Source: Orychophragmus violaceus (taxonomy: Eukaryota; Streptophyta; Magnoliopsida; Brassicales; Brassicaceae). Taken from it: a DNA stretch of 64,000 bases. Position numbers and translations under genes: made by a program. Of this stretch, positions 1-12,225 are shown one piece after another. Every line of letters begins with the position of its first letter. The stretch's first letter is position 1. The notes beneath the pieces are model-generated. The model made no database searches, was not told where the DNA came from, and saw nothing but the letters and a program-made list of their open reading frames with translations. The stretch lies in contig CM058231.1 of NCBI GenBank assembly GCA_030180135.1, positions 22,137,034-22,201,033 on the forward strand. The letters are read 5' to 3'.

Positions 1-2
1 CC

Positions 3-2607
3 AAGTACTGCCCGGAGTTTAGGATTGTCAAGGGTCCATCGCAGCAACCCCAGAGACAGCAACTGCAGCGCTATTCTGATCAACGATTCAATAACAACAC
101 CAACTGGAATGTGTCTCAGAACCAACAGTGGCAACCCAATGCAAACCCAGCTATGTTCTCGGATTCCTCTACATGGCTGTTTGACTCTTGCACCTCCCAT
201 CATATGACCTCAGATTTAGCTAACCTCTCAATGCACAATACATATGGAGGTGGTGATGGCGTTCAGCTTGGAGATGGTTCCGGTTTGACCATCTCTCACT
301 CTCGTTCTACTTTACTTCCTTCTTATACTAGACCATTTTTTTAAAAATAAAGTACTATGTGTCCCTGCCTTGGAAAAGAATTTGATATCTGTATTTCAAT
401 TATGTACTTCTAATGATGTTGCTGTCACGTTTACTCCAACGTACTTCCAGGTCAGGGATTTGAACACGGGAGCACTACGTCTCGAAGGGAAACCTAAAGA
501 AGGGACGTACGAGTGGCCGAGAATGCTGAGCTCAAAATCACCTTCTCTTGCTTATGCTTCGACCATGAAGTCTAGTTTATCTACTTGGCATTCGCGTTTA
601 GGACATCCTGCATCTAAAATTCTTCAACGAGTAGTTTCTGATTTTAATTTACCTCTTGTTTCAAACTCTTTATTGGCTCAGCCTTGCAATGCTTGTTCGA
701 TTAATAAAATGCATAAGTTACCGTTTCAAAATTCAACTTTACAATCTAATGAGCCTCTTGATATTGTTTTTTCAGATGTTTGGACCTCTACGGTTCATTC
801 GATTGATGGTTACAAATATTACATAATATTTGTAGATCATTACACTCGATACACTTGGTTGTATCCTTTAAAATTAAAATCTCATGTTTATGAGATATTT
901 ACCCGGTTCAAAGCATTGGTTGAAAATCGATTTCAAACCAAGCTTAGAACGTTATACTCGGATAATGGGGGTGAATACATAGGTCTTAGAGAATTTCTTG
1001 CTAAACATGGAATTTCTCATAAGACCAGTCCACCGCATACGCCAGAACATAACGGCATAGCAGAACATCGACACCGACATATCGTGGAAACCGGGCTTGC
1101 CCTGCTTTCTCACGCGTCTATGCCACGAACATTCTGGACGTATGAATTTGCAACCGCGGTATACTTGATAAATCGTATGCCGACCCAAGTTTTGGATTTT
1201 CAAAATCCGTTTCAGCTTTTATATGGACACAGTCCAAACTTTACGAAACTAAAAACATTTGGATGCTTATGTTTTCCGTGGCTTCGTCCATATGCGTTAA
1301 ATAAATTAGATACTAGATCTACTCCATGTGTTTTTCTTGGTTATTCAATAACCCAAAGTGCATATTTTTGTTATGATCAAAGTACTTCAAAGAATTATAC
1401 TTCTTGTCATGTTATCTTCCATGAAACTGTTTTTCCGTTCTCGATATTATCTAATCTCGAAACTGATATTGACAATGATTCTGATGTTGCTCAACGTCCT
1501 ATAGTATCTGTTCTTCCTCCTTTAGTTTCTCGTACAGGTCCGCTAATGTCAACACCAGAACAAGGAATACAAATCAGTGACCCGACTTCGTCTTCATCAA
1601 GGGAGACTACACCACCTGCAGATACAATTCAGTGCACCTCGCCTTCGCAGCAAGATCAATCTCAACCGGATCCAATTCCTGCTCCACTGTCGGTGTCACC
1701 AGTACCACAGGAACCTGCGAATTCAAACACTCAAGCTGCAGTCCCAGCACTTGTACAACAACCTATACAACCTACAAGATAAAGCACTCGCCAAAGGAAA
1801 CCGGTTCAGAAGTTGAACCTTCATACCTCTGTCACGCAACTCATCGAAAGCCACCAACAACAGTAGCTCAAGCTCTCAAGAATCCTCATTGGCGGCAAGC
1901 AATGAGTAAAGAATATAATACTCAAATTGGGTATAGAACTTGGGATCTTGAGCAACTACCTAATGATTCTTCGATTAATGTTGTAGGTTGCAAATGGATA
2001 TTCACTATCAAAAGACATCCAGATGGAACGATATCTCGCTACAAGGCGCGTCTGGTTGCACGAGGCTTCACACAACGACCAGGGCTTGATTACAACGATA
2101 CGTTTAGCCCGGTGGTCAAACCAGCCACAATCAGGACTGTTCTCAGCATTTCTGTCACAAATAATTGGCCAATACGTCAATTAGATGTTAACAACGCATT
2201 CCTACAAGGAACCCTTGAAGATACAGTGTACATGACGCAACCACCGGGCTTCATTGACAAAGATAATCCACATGCGGTTTGCAGATTAAAGAAAGCGATA
2301 TACGGCTTGAAACAAGCTCCACGAGCTTGGTACAATGAGCTACGCAAATTCCTTCTTCACTACGGTTTTACCAACTCCTTGGCGGATGCATCACTCTTCA
2401 TCTACAACAAACAGGGAGTACTTATTTATATGCTTGTTTATGTTGACGACTTAATTATCACAGGAAATCAATCATCTCATACATATTGTTTTATCGAATC
2501 TCTGTCAAAGCATTTTTCGTTAAAAGATTTAGATGATCTCTCCTTTTTCCTTGGTATTGAAGTTCATCGAAATGCAAAAGGTATTCATCTAACACAAACT
2601 CGCTACA
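3..2607 (+). pseudogene. Copia gag-pol remnant, 5' part (protease, integrase, reverse transcriptase)
   Basis: The reading frame starts outside the window in the tail of a gag zinc knuckle (YCPEF). The protease motif normally DSGAS reads DSCTSHH, so the active-site glycine is lost. A frameshift near 338-345 moves the frame to that of 370-1782. That block holds the GAG-pre-integrase (HSRLGHP, then CNAC) and the integrase core with its three acidic residues visible in SDVW, YSDNGGEY and PEHNGIAE. A second frameshift near 1780 leads into the reverse transcriptase (CKWIFTIK, ARLVARGFTQ, LDVNNAFLQG, YGLKQAPRAWY, and the catalytic LVYVDDLIITG). The frame is cut after LTQTRY by element B. The protein would copy and insert the element; with two frameshifts it cannot be made intact. 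Confidence 0.93.
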
Positions 2608-3799
2608 TGATAGGTTCTAAGTTTTACCCTATTCTAAACTGCAAGTGCACAGTATCGTCAAAGTAGTATATAGGGTTATCGAATCCACAGGGACACTTGG
2701 TCTCAATAGATCAGAACAGTAGAGATTAATACTAGAAATAAGCAGATGGTGAAGTAAATAAATTGCGAAGCAAGAAAGTAAAAAGTAGCAAGTTGGTTGT
2801 GAAAGCAATAAACTAAAAGCGTCAAGCCTAGGGTATTCTCAGGAAATCAGACAAGCAGACAAGTTAATCAGTCAGGATCTAATTAAACTCAGTTCTAGAA
2901 CTCAAATCATGGAAATAGAATTAACCAAATATCTTTGCGAAAACTCTCTAAGTCTAAGTGCAGTAACCCAAATCTCTTTGCAATTACTAACAGATTAAAC
3001 TAGCATTAAGTTCAAGTTCGATATGTTCACAATTAAACTAAACCAAATCTCTTTGCGAATAATTTAATTGCTCAACCTAAATAGTTCAGATTCTAAAACA
3101 CACTCTCGTGTCGAATTTAGCAACCTAAGATCTAGATTCTAATTGATCAGGTTAGAACTAGCATTAAGCACAATTTTGTTTGAAGAACATTCTAATCATA
3201 TGAATCCTTAACTGAATTAAACAAGCCTAGCAAGTCATCAAACCCTAATGAGAAACCCTAAACTTAACTATGGATCTACTCAGACATGATTGATGAAAAC
3301 ATAATCATAGAAATAATAGATTGCATATAAGAGAATAAAATATTAAAGGGGTTCGAAATCTTCTCCAAAATAAGTGAATACAGGAAATAGATCAGCCCCA
3401 AAAGCTCTAAAAATCTCTTAGCTCTAAGTATGAAAGCGTAAGTAAATTAAACACCAAAATCCTCTATATATAGGCCTAATCTCGGCTGGGGCTTCTGTGT
3501 AAATACTGGAACTATTCTGGGCCTCTTTGCAAATCTTCATAACTTGTTAAACCGACGCGTACGGCCCATCTCGCTAGTGTGCCGACCGATGCACAAGGTG
3601 TGTCGGTCGATGCTTGATCAATAAATCGGACAGTCAGTTAAGCTCTCGGCCAAAACGTCCCAAAAGTCCCAAAATGCTCCAAATATCTCCAATTAGCTCC
3701 AAACCTGATTAAACCTGTAAAAGACTCTAAACGAACACAAAAGACACTAAAAACACATCTATATCATGGTATAAAATGGGTAAAAACCATGATATATCA
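2608..3799 (-). repeat. 3' LTR of element B
   Basis: Begins TGATAGGTTC and ends ATGATATATCA on the plus strand. It has the same length and nearly the same sequence as 8043-9234. It contains the family block GGGTTATCGAATCCACAGGG near one end and a paired 16-nt site at about 3586-3620. The tract CTCCCCCACACTTAG just after it is the polypurine tract in antisense. Confidence 0.95.
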
Positions 3800-5148
3800 A
3801 CTCCCCCACACTTAGCCTTTGCTTGCCCTCAAGCAAAACAGAGAACTAAAATGCGGTGAAGAGGTTTGAAAACTCTTCAGAAACTCATTTTGTCGTAGAA
3901 GCAGCAGCATTCAGATTCCCCTTAGTAATCCACATGAAAGAATCAATCCACAGAAATCAAGACCAACATATACTTCCCTCACACTTAGCAATTGTCCTAA
4001 GTAAACTCCACAATCACATTCACGCATTCAAATTCTCCCTACTGACTTCTGCAAGTATTTAAGTGCGGTCTCACCTAAGGGGTATCGATCTAAAGGCACA
4101 TGGATTCTTACCTTGCCAGCTCTAGACCACCAAATTGTCTTTCTTTAGTCCCTTCTTCTCTTTTCCCTTCCTTAACAACAGATTTTTCCCCACTGGGTAT
4201 CATTTTATTTTTTTTATCAGTGTTCTTCCCGTTTTGGGGTGTACTTTGGACACATTCCATGGATCACATGAGAGAAAATAGTGTTTGCTACCATTCCCAT
4301 GACCACTTCGGAGTTACTAACTCATCCGCAGTTTATTATCTTTTTTTGCTTTATGGAAGGGGAGAAGGGAACCAAATAGGACAGGTTTACAGGCTGTGTC
4401 AGAACCAACAAGGGAGTCCGACATAAAGTATACCAAGCCCTTAGGTGAGAAATCTAAAGTCAGGATTAAATTGAAGTCAGTAAAAGATCCTCTGATACCT
4501 GAAGTGATGTGGGTGTTCCCAGTAGGCTGATATGTGTCTGGGTTTTCTAATAGTCATAGATAATCTGCAGCTTCATCCCAATGGTTACTTAAGTTCCTGC
4601 AAATGCTGCTAATCTTCTCAAAAAATCATTGTTTCCTACGTAAACAAATTTTGACTCAAAAACAAATTTTTAAAATTTAACTGACTCTAAGAAAACAAAA
4701 GAAAATAATTAGTAGAACCTCCACCACACTTAGGACACACTGTCCCCAGTAGTGTCAAGCAAGGGATTGGTTAAAAGAAAGAAAAGAAAAATTTGTTAAT
4801 GGAATGGTTAGTTCTCTCGGGTTTTTACCTCTGTCGCAGTCAGGCATCGATCGTTGCACTAGGTGCACCGACCGTTGCTGTGCGATTTTCGTTGGGGATC
4901 GATCGTTGCTCAGGACCGCAACGATCGCTGCAATGCGATTATTTCGTCCAGTGACGATCGACACAATGGTGTGTCGATCGACGCACTGCGTTTTAAACCG
5001 AGACCTGCAAACAAAACTCACCAAAACCAGAAACAAACGTAAAATCCTATGAAAATACTAAAATCAAAATGCAAAAACGAAAACAGTGGGTTGCCTCCCA
5101 CTCAGCGCTTGTTTAAGGTCATTAGCTTGACCGGACGCACAAGATCTT
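3800..5148 (-). other. Long 3' untranslated region of element B
   Basis: There is no coding sequence here. From the LTR inward it holds: a polypurine-tract-like motif (AAGTGTGGGGGA in sense) at the LTR edge; a weaker copy near 3975-3990; a pyrimidine strand (4138-4172) that can pair with a purine strand (4354-4374) around a conserved loop; a degenerate third copy near 4722-4737; three paired TCGATCGA-type sites between 4840 and 4995; and the GTGGG/CCCAC stem-loop at about 5086-5101, just after the gag stop. The same order occurs in C and D. Confidence 0.8.
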
Positions 5149-7773
5149 TCAGGCACCAAGAGAACCTGACAGAGACTTTTTCTGTCTCTGTTCAAGTCTC
5201 CTCATCCAAGGTGGAGAATAAGCTGTTGCAGAATGCTCATGTCCAAGAAAAGATGGAGTAAAATGTGCTCCAGGATCTAGAATCACAGTGTTGTTCGGCT
5301 GCTCATTATCTGCATCCATGATTGTGAATGTCTGCCCATCTATCAGTGGTTTTCGCAGCTTCTCCATCTCATATCGCAGTGGCTCATCTCCCAGGTGGAG
5401 GTCTATTAGACTCTGTCTAACATCAATCACAGCTCCTGCTGTAGCCAAGAATGGTCTTCCAAGCAGCAATGCTTCATCAGGATCGCAGTCATACTTTAGC
5501 ACAAGGAAGTCTGTCGGAACTAAGTAGTTTCCAACTCTCAATGGAATGTCCTTTAAGAGTCCTTCCGGAACTCGTATAGACTGATCAGCTAGGACGAGAG
5601 AGGTCCTAGTAGGAGAAAAATCCAGCATCCCCAGCTTTTCTGCCACAGAATAAGGCATCATACTTCCAGCAGCTCCTAGATCACAAAGAGAGCGTCTAAA
5701 ACTGTCCTCTAAGATGGAGCAGTTAAGCACAAAGACTCCAGGGTCAGGCAGCTTCTCCGGGATCTTGTTCAGTAGCACCTCACTAATGTGTTGGGGAACT
5801 ATAATCACCCAGTCTCTCAGCTCTTCATCTAAAGGCAGCATCCTGTTTAAGTACCTCTGCACACAGGGATGATAAGGTGGATCATCAGAAGTTGGAATTT
5901 CTTCCAATTCTTCACCAATCTCCTCTAGCTTCTTAAGCTCTTCAATTTCTTGTTTAATCACTTCAGATACTGAGGAGTGTTGTCTAACAATCTGCGCATA
6001 AATCTCCTATTGAGAGATCTCAGAGACTCCAGTGAATAAGTGATCAAGCTCCAACTCAGCATCTATGCCATTATCAGCCGACAGTTCTGTCTGTTTACGC
6101 CCTGCAACGACCGACACTAAGGGTGTGTCGATCGTTGCAACACTGTGTTCACAACTTTCACCCGAGAGTTTTTCTCCAAAATCCGAAAATTCTTCCTCCT
6201 CTACCAATTCAGCCGTACTTAGCTCAATTTTTTCACCTTGGTGAGACCCATCATTAATGTACACAGACCAGGCCTTAATGTGAGTGTCTGTAACTCCTTT
6301 TCCTTTCATAGAACTGAAAATCTGATTCACCTGAGTGTCCAGCTGCTTCACATGAGTGCTTAGAGTCTCAAACTTTCCATTGAGATTCTCATAAACTGCA
6401 TCCAGCTTCTTGTTACTGTCCACATAAATCTTGTTCTGGCTCTCCAGTACCTGTTCCAACATTGTTTCTATCCTAGTCTCAAAAGCAGTGGTTGCAGGAG
6501 GTGTCTGATAAGATGAAGATCCGTAGGTTCTCTGAGCACTTTGTCCATAAGGCTTCTGAAAATTACTAGTCTGTCCAAAGCTTGAAGAGTTCTGATTGCC
6601 TGTGAAGGCACCCTTCTGTCCTCCACCGGAAAATCTGTTCCCAGATTGATATCCAAATCTGTTTCCTTGGAAACCAGATCCTCCGATGTAATTCACATCT
6701 TCTTCCTGAGTGTCCTCCTCAGTCTGAATTACTTATACTTCTTGAGCAAAGTGAACAGCTTTCTTTTCTCCTAGAAGATTGCAGATTTTGTCCATCCTTG
6801 ATCTCAATTCAGCCATCTCTGAGTTATCAACACTTCCACCAGATTTCTTCCTCCTCTCATCCATAGTCTTGCAACTGTTGCTGCTTATTAGATTCTCAAT
6901 CAACTGTTTAACTTGTGTAGGAGTCCTGGTGTTGAAGTTAGCATTACTGAAGTTATCCAGCGCAGACTGATATGGCAGATCTATGCCTCTGAAGAAAATA
7001 CCTAGCAATGTGACTTCACTGAATCCATGGTGTGGGCAGTCACGCTGATACTTCCTAAATCTCATCCAAGCAGCTTTTAAAGGCTCCACAGCTCCTTGGG
7101 AAAATGTGAGAATGTCCTGTCTGGACTGGTCTGAACGCGCATCATCGTAGAAATGTCTCAGGAACTCACTTTTCAGTGCTGCCCAAGTGGTAAAATGACC
7201 AGGTGCCAGTTGCTTCAGCCATGCACTAGCGTCTCCAGCGAGACTGTAAGGAAAGAGCTTAAGGAACAGATAATCCTGGCAAACTCCATCATACTTCATG
7301 CCATTGATTATGTCCTCAAATGAATCAATGTGGTCCATAGGCTGCTCTGTTGGATGTCCATGGAAAGCATTCTGTTTCATCAGCGAGTAGTAGATGGTCT
7401 TGATCTCAAAATCCTCCCTCTCGAAACCAGGAAGTACTAAGGCTGTTCGGTTTCTATGAAACTCATCTGGTCTGTTGTAATCAGCCAAAGTCCTTTCATG
7501 GACAATCATCTGTCTACCTTGAGCTTGCGGTTGTGGCTCAGGCGGGTCAGGGATCACGTTCCCTTCAGCATCAACCCGATGCCCAGCAGCATTGTACGGG
7601 TTGTTATCTTGGTCCCTCAGGGTACCTTCAGCATCTGGTATCAAGATCAGACGTTCTCGTACCATTCTCTCTCTCTTTTCTCTTCTGATAGTTCTTTCTA
7701 GACGTCCAAGTTCCTCTAGTCCGAGATTAACTAGGCTCGAGTTCGGATTACTTCGAGTTTTCTGCGTTGGCAT
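5149..7773 (-). pseudogene. Gag-protease gene of element B, two in-frame stops
   Basis: One frame runs from 7773 to 5149 with stops near 6733 (after VHFAQEV) and near 6006 (after EISQ). The first third is a Retrotrans_gag domain (FLKLFPYSLAGDASAWLKQL, DQSRQDILTFSQGAVEPLKA). It is followed by a Gly/Asn/Gln-rich stretch with no CCHC knuckle, then a predicted coiled coil. The last third is an aspartic protease with CDLGAAGSMMPYSVAEKLG and LLGRPFLATAGA. Codons exist upstream to 7797, but the first is TTG; I prefer the ATG at 7773 (MPTQKTRS). The sister copy in C has glutamine at the second stop position. The product would be virus-like-particle structural protein and its processing enzyme. Confidence 0.9.
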
Positions 7774-8017
7774 AAACTGTCTGTAATCGTCCAGCAACGA
7801 CCGATGCTGTCAGTGCAACGATCGATTCAATCTCAAATCGCCGAGTGACGATCGCCGCAAGGGATGCAACGATCGATGCAAGGCGAAAGTCGTACCTGCG
7901 ACAGAAAGAAACAGAGAAAAAGTTAGCAAATTATGAAAATAAAACGAAAAAAGCAAAAACAAAAAGAAAAATTTCTAGTAAAAACCCTAAGTTCGGTCCT
8001 ATCGAAGACTCTAAGAG
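7774..8017 (-). other. 5' leader of element B
   Basis: This non-coding stretch lies between the primer site and the gag start. It carries four TCGATCGA-type sites at about 7794-7885, followed in sense by the AGGTACGACTTTCGC block that also occurs in C. It aligns with 19540-19783 in C and, in the other orientation, with 46691-46934 in H. Confidence 0.75.
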
Positions 8018-8035
8018 TTCCCCGGCAACGGCACC
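8018..8035 (-). promoter_or_regulatory. tRNA-Asp primer binding site of element B
   Basis: In sense it reads TGGTGCCGTTGCCGGGGA, complementary to the 3' end of plant tRNA-Asp except at one position (T for C). It sits seven bases inside the right LTR, which fixes this LTR as the 5' one and the element as minus strand. A tRNA-Asp primer is usual for Athila-type Gypsy elements. Confidence 0.9.
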
Positions 8036-8042
8036 AAAAACT

Positions 8043-9234
8043 TGATAGGTTCTAAGTTTTACCCTATTCTAAACTGCAAGTGCACAGTATCGTCAAAGTA
8101 GTATATAGGGTTATCGAATCCACAGGGACACTTGGTCTCAATAGATCAGAACAGTAGAGATTAATACTAGAAATAAGCAGATGGTGAAGTAAATAAATTG
8201 CGAAGCAAGAAAGTAAAAAGTAGCAAGTTGGTTGTGAAAGCAATAAACTAAAAGCGTCAAGCCTAGGGTATTCTCAGGAAATCAGACAAGCAGACAAGTT
8301 AATCAGTCAGGATCTAATTAAACTCAGTTCTAGAACTCAAATCACGGAAATAGAATTAACCAAATCTCTTTGCGAAAACTCTCTAAGTCTAAGTGCAGTA
8401 ACCCAAATCTCTTTGCAATTACTAACAGATTAAACTAGCATTAAGTTCAAGTTCGATATGTTCACAATTAAACTAAACCAAATCTCTTTGCGAATAATTT
8501 AATTGCTCAACCTAAATAGTTCAGATTCTAAAACACACTCTCGTGTCGAATTTAGCAACCTAAGATCTAGATTCTAATTGATCAGGTTAGAACTAGCATT
8601 AAGCACAATTTTGTTTGAAGAACATTCTAATCATATGAATCCTTAACTGAATTAAACAAGCCTAGCAAGTCATCAAACCCTAATGAGAAACCCTAAACTT
8701 AACTATGGATCTACTCAGACATGATTGATGAAAACATAATCATAGAAATAATAGATTGCATATAAGAGAATAAAATATTAAAGGGGTTCGAAATCTTCTC
8801 CAAAATAAGTGAATACAGGAAATAGATCAGCCCCAAAAGCTCTAAAAATCTCTTAGCTCAAAGTATGAAAGCGTAAGTAAATTAAACACCAAAATCCTCT
8901 ATATATAGGCCTAATCTCGGCTGGGGCTTCTGTGTAAATACTGAAACTATTCTGGGCCTCTTTGAAAATCTTCATAACTTGTTAAACCGACGCGTACGGC
9001 CCATCTCGCTAGTGTGTCGACCGATGCACAAGGTGTGTTGGTCGATGCTTGATCAATAAATCGGACAATCAGTTAAGCTCTCGGCCAAAACGTCCCAAAA
9101 GTCCCAAAATGCTCCAAATATCTCCAATTAGCTCCAAACCTGATTAAACCTGTAAAAGACTCTAAACGAACACAAAAGACACTAAAAACACATCTATATC
9201 ATGGTATAAAATGGGTAAAAACCATGATATATCA
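8043..9234 (-). repeat. 5' LTR of element B, with TATA box
   Basis: This LTR is 1192 bp. A TATA-like sequence (CCTATATATAG in sense) lies at about 8898-8908 and is the likely promoter core. In sense the LTR opens TGATATATCATGG and, about 20 bases later, CCATGATATA, making a terminal hairpin seen in B, C and H. A paired 16-nt site is at about 9012-9046. Confidence 0.93.
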
Positions 9235-9239
9235 CTACA

Positions 9240-10024
9240 TTGCAGATTTGTTACACAAGGCGAAGATGGAGAACTGCAAAACAGTGACAACGCCGATGTG
9301 CTCGTCCAGTCATCTCACGCTCACCTCGGGAGAACCTTTTGAGGATCCAACGACTTATAGAGCAGTGGTGGGAAGTCTTCAGTACTTATCACTCACCAGA
9401 CCAGACATATCGTTTCCGGTCAACAAACTCTCCCAGTATATGCACAAACCGACTACAGAACATTGGAGTGCCGTGAAGAGAATTTTAAGATATCTAGCTG
9501 GAACGATGTCAAAGGGAGTCTTCTTTCCTGCTCACAACACTCCGACTCTTCATGCGTATATGGATGCATATTGGACAGGCGACCGCGATGACTTTACATC
9601 TACGAGTGCCTACATTGTCTACCTCGGTCGACATCCCATAGCATGGTCCTCCAAGAAGCAAACCGGAGTTGCACGATCATCGACAGAAGCAGAGTACCGA
9701 TCCCTCGCCTCGACAACTTCAGAGGTTATTTGGATACGTTCATTATTGTCTGAACTTAGGGTCAACACACCAACACCACCGGTGATCTATTGTGATAACA
9801 TAGGGGCCACATACTTAGCAGCTAACCCGGTGTTCCACTCACGGATGAAGCATTTGGCTCTAGACTACCACTTTGTGCGCAACTACATTCAGACGGGCTA
9901 ACTGCGGGTGTCTCATGTCTCCTCCACCGATCAACTAGCTGACGCACTTACAAAACCTTTATCTCGTGCTCGGTTTGATGGGTTATCAGTCAAGATCGGA
10001 CTCTCTTCTCCCCGTCCGTCTTGA
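9240..10024 (+). pseudogene. Copia pol remnant, 3' part (end of reverse transcriptase, RNase H)
   Basis: This continues the reverse transcriptase interrupted at 2607, starting at IADLLHKAKM. It runs through the connection region (GSLQYLSLTRPDISF, HWSAVKRILRYLAGT) and the RNase H domain. The first RNase H acidic motif is YMDAYWTGD, where the family usually has DADWAGD. The later motifs SSTEAEYRSLA and YCDNIGA are kept. An in-frame TAA at 9899-9901 truncates the protein just before the conserved LRVSHVSSTDQLADALTK tail. That tail is still readable in the same frame up to the natural TGA at 10022-10024. A purine-rich tract (GAGGGGGTG) and the 3' LTR follow at once. Confidence 0.92.
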
Positions 10025-10031
10025 GGGGGTG

Positions 10032-10192
10032 TGTAGGAACTATACGATCGTTAGAATAAATTGCATATAATTAGGTGTTAATGTCTCTGTATATTGTATT
10101 TCCATAGTTAGCTATTCATTCCTCTGTATAAACTCTACGCTCCTAAATCAATAATAGTCAGTGAATTACAATACCTAATAATAACTCCCACA
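10032..10192 (+). repeat. 3' LTR of Copia element A
   Basis: It begins TGTAGGAAC directly after a polypurine tract at 10023-10031 and ends near CTCCCACA, about 160 bp, a usual size for small Copia LTRs. The 5' mate is outside the window, so the right end (10190 or 10192) rests only on the expected terminal CA. A host-site duplication could not be checked. Confidence 0.7.
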
Positions 10193-11636
10193 TCTTTTCC
10201 TTTTTGTGATGTTTGTGATGTTTGTTTGTGTTGGATATTCCCTCTGTTAATCCAAAAAAATCTAAAACAAATGAGAATTTTTTTATCTAAAACTATTAAG
10301 AATAAAAATTATAGAATATTAGATGGTTGATATGTATGTCTATGCCGACCTGAAATATTTTTATACAAATCGTTATGCCCGAGCATTGTGTCATTTTCCC
10401 TAATCGAACATATCTATAATCGGTGGAATGAATTAAGATAATTTTAATCATATATATTTTGTTTTGTTTTGATGAAAAGCAAAAATTAAACGATAATAAA
10501 ATGTAAAGTACAAAAAGAATCAGCTTATCATTAACAATAGAGTAGATGAGAATTTTATAAACATATTAAATGAAAAAACCTAAAAATGTTTTTTTGACAA
10601 ATTGAAAATTATATTGTAACATGTAAATACAAATGCAAATGGAATAAATAAAACTACTAAAGTTTTATATCAGCCTACCATCAAGAGTTTAGCATATGGA
10701 GTTTTTGTAAGAAAATTATAAAGGATAAAACTAAATAATGTTCTTTCTAACAAATTAAAAGTTATATTGTAACATATAAATGCAAACACATTGTTGACAA
10801 AAAATGCAAACACAATTATATTAAATAAGACTAATATTTTAAAAGATATGGTAGAGCACCAAACATAATTTATACTTCCACCAAACACTAATGAATAACA
10901 ACATGGCTCATCTCATCCCTAGAATCATCCAAGAAACATTTTCTAAAAAATAAACAATAACATTAGCTGGTTTCTCCTCAAACTTGATTCTTTGATCTTC
11001 TTCCGTAGATATTTAATGTAGTTAAAGGTCTCGTTCATTTGATTTTTTGCCAAGCACTTATACTAAAGAAAAGCAAAAATCATGCCACATAAAATTTATA
11101 TATTTAAAGCAAGGAATATTTTAAGAAAAACACTGTAGTTAAATCAAAATCACTACATCAAAACACTTGCTATGATCGCTTTTTTAATTTCTTACACAGA
11201 ATAATAAATCAACCGACAAAAATTGTGTATAGATATAAAGGAGTCACTGAGAATCAAAATTAAAACAGGGTTTAAGTGTTTCCCAATGATCTGACCAAAG
11301 TGAATAGAGGGAACAGAATGAAACTTAGATTTAAGCAAACATTTCGGTAACGTTTTGAGTCTTTTTTATAAACTAGATTAAAATATGATTTTAACAAAAG
11401 ATTCAACTCCATAGCAATCGAAGATCACTAAAATTTTTTTTTTTTGAATTATGTGGAAGTTCCAAAGCTTAGACTAATAATTTTCTACCGATCCGAAGAT
11501 AATTTTTGAAAATTTCTATTTAAAAAATAACTTTTCGTACGAAAGGTGGTTTGAATGAACTATATTTGATCTTGATAGTATATTACGTAAATTTGTGTAT
11601 ACCTTAAACTCTTTTAATTATAAGTATGTATATTGA
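10193..11636. other. AT-rich spacer without recognisable genes
   Basis: About 1.4 kb of AT-rich sequence. The few short open frames (for example 10670-10888 minus) look like chance: low-complexity, rich in Phe, Ile and Asn, and without a family motif. I see no repeat boundary, RNA gene or convincing exon here. Confidence 0.6.
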
Positions 11637-12195
11637 GCAGTGTTCTAAAAAGCGGTCTAGGTGGCCGCCTAGGCGCCAGGCGGTTATTGACCGTGGTGAT
11701 TTTCTCTTAGTCATTACAATTAGGCGTTTATATTATTAAGCGGATTTAGGCGGGTCTAGGCGGTCCTAGGCGGGTTTAGACGGGTCTAGGCGGTCCTAGG
11801 TGGCCTTGCACAATCTTTAACTAATTATCATTTGATTTTTAATTTTTGTGTTTATTTCAGTTTAATTTTAAAAATTTATTACATATAACTAAATTTATAA
11901 GTTTTAATTCATAAATTAATGGTTATCAATATAAAAAAATATCGTAATTTTAACAGATATTGATAGCAAATGTCGTGTGGTGATAAATTTAACTGATTTT
12001 TTGTTATTTCGATGTAATTTGAGTTCTAAATCTACTTTTAAGATTACAAATATCTGAATTATATGATGTATATAGTAAAATATATCCAAAATATATGATT
12101 TTCTTTTATAAATGTCTAAACTGCCTAAAATCACCTAGGCCCCGACTAAACATTCCAGGCCTTAGGCATTGGGTTGTCGCCCGACAAGCACCTCT
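11637..12195. repeat. MITE-like repeat with CTAGGCGG arrays
   Basis: It opens CAGTGTTCTAAAAAGCGG and goes straight into a CTAGGTGGCCGCCTAGGCG palindrome. A cluster of GGCGGGTCTAGGCGGTCCTA-type units follows at about 11750-11806, then AT-rich sequence, and it closes with a second GC-rich block (CACCTAGGCCCCGAC, GGCCTTAGGCATTGGG) near 12130-12175. GC-rich ends around an AT-rich middle suit a non-autonomous DNA transposon. The expected inverted right terminus (TTTTTAGAACACTG) is not present, so the right end is probably lost. It directly abuts the truncated LTR of element E. Confidence 0.55.
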
Positions 12196-12225
12196 AAAAA
12201 TATCAGCTCTATCAGTAATATACGT

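Larger units (their letters stand above)
2608..9234 (-). mobile_element. Gag-protease-only Athila-like LTR retrotransposon B (non-autonomous)
   Basis: This is a complete element of 6627 bp with equal-length 1192-bp LTRs, 5-bp target duplications CTACA on both sides, a tRNA-Asp primer site beside the right (5') LTR and a polypurine tract beside the left (3') LTR. It encodes gag and an aspartic protease only; there is no reverse transcriptase or integrase between the LTRs. This matches the layout described for plant TR-GAG elements. By eye the two LTRs differ at about eight positions, so the insertion is recent, yet its gag frame has two stops. It lies in antisense orientation inside the reverse-transcriptase region of Copia A. 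Confidence 0.95.
1..10192 (+). mobile_element. Ty1/Copia LTR retrotransposon A, 5' end outside window, split by element B
   Basis: The domain order gag zinc-knuckle tail, protease, GAG-pre-integrase, integrase, reverse transcriptase, RNase H is the Copia order. The element is read in two blocks, 1-2607 and 9235-10192. They rejoin exactly when element B and one copy of the duplicated CTACA (2603-2607 and 9235-9239) are removed. The 5' LTR lies left of the window; the 3' LTR is at 10032-10192. Two frameshifts, a mutated protease site and a premature stop show that it is dead. The lineage looks like the Ale/Retrofit group, but I could not test this. Confidence 0.93.

Noticed and set aside
3842..4426. 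Plus-strand frames in the 3' UTRs of B, C and D (for example 4100-4426, 15813-16073, 22374-22619)
   Set aside because: They recur because the UTRs are related, but they lie antisense to the element, differ by frameshifts between copies and have no recognisable domain.
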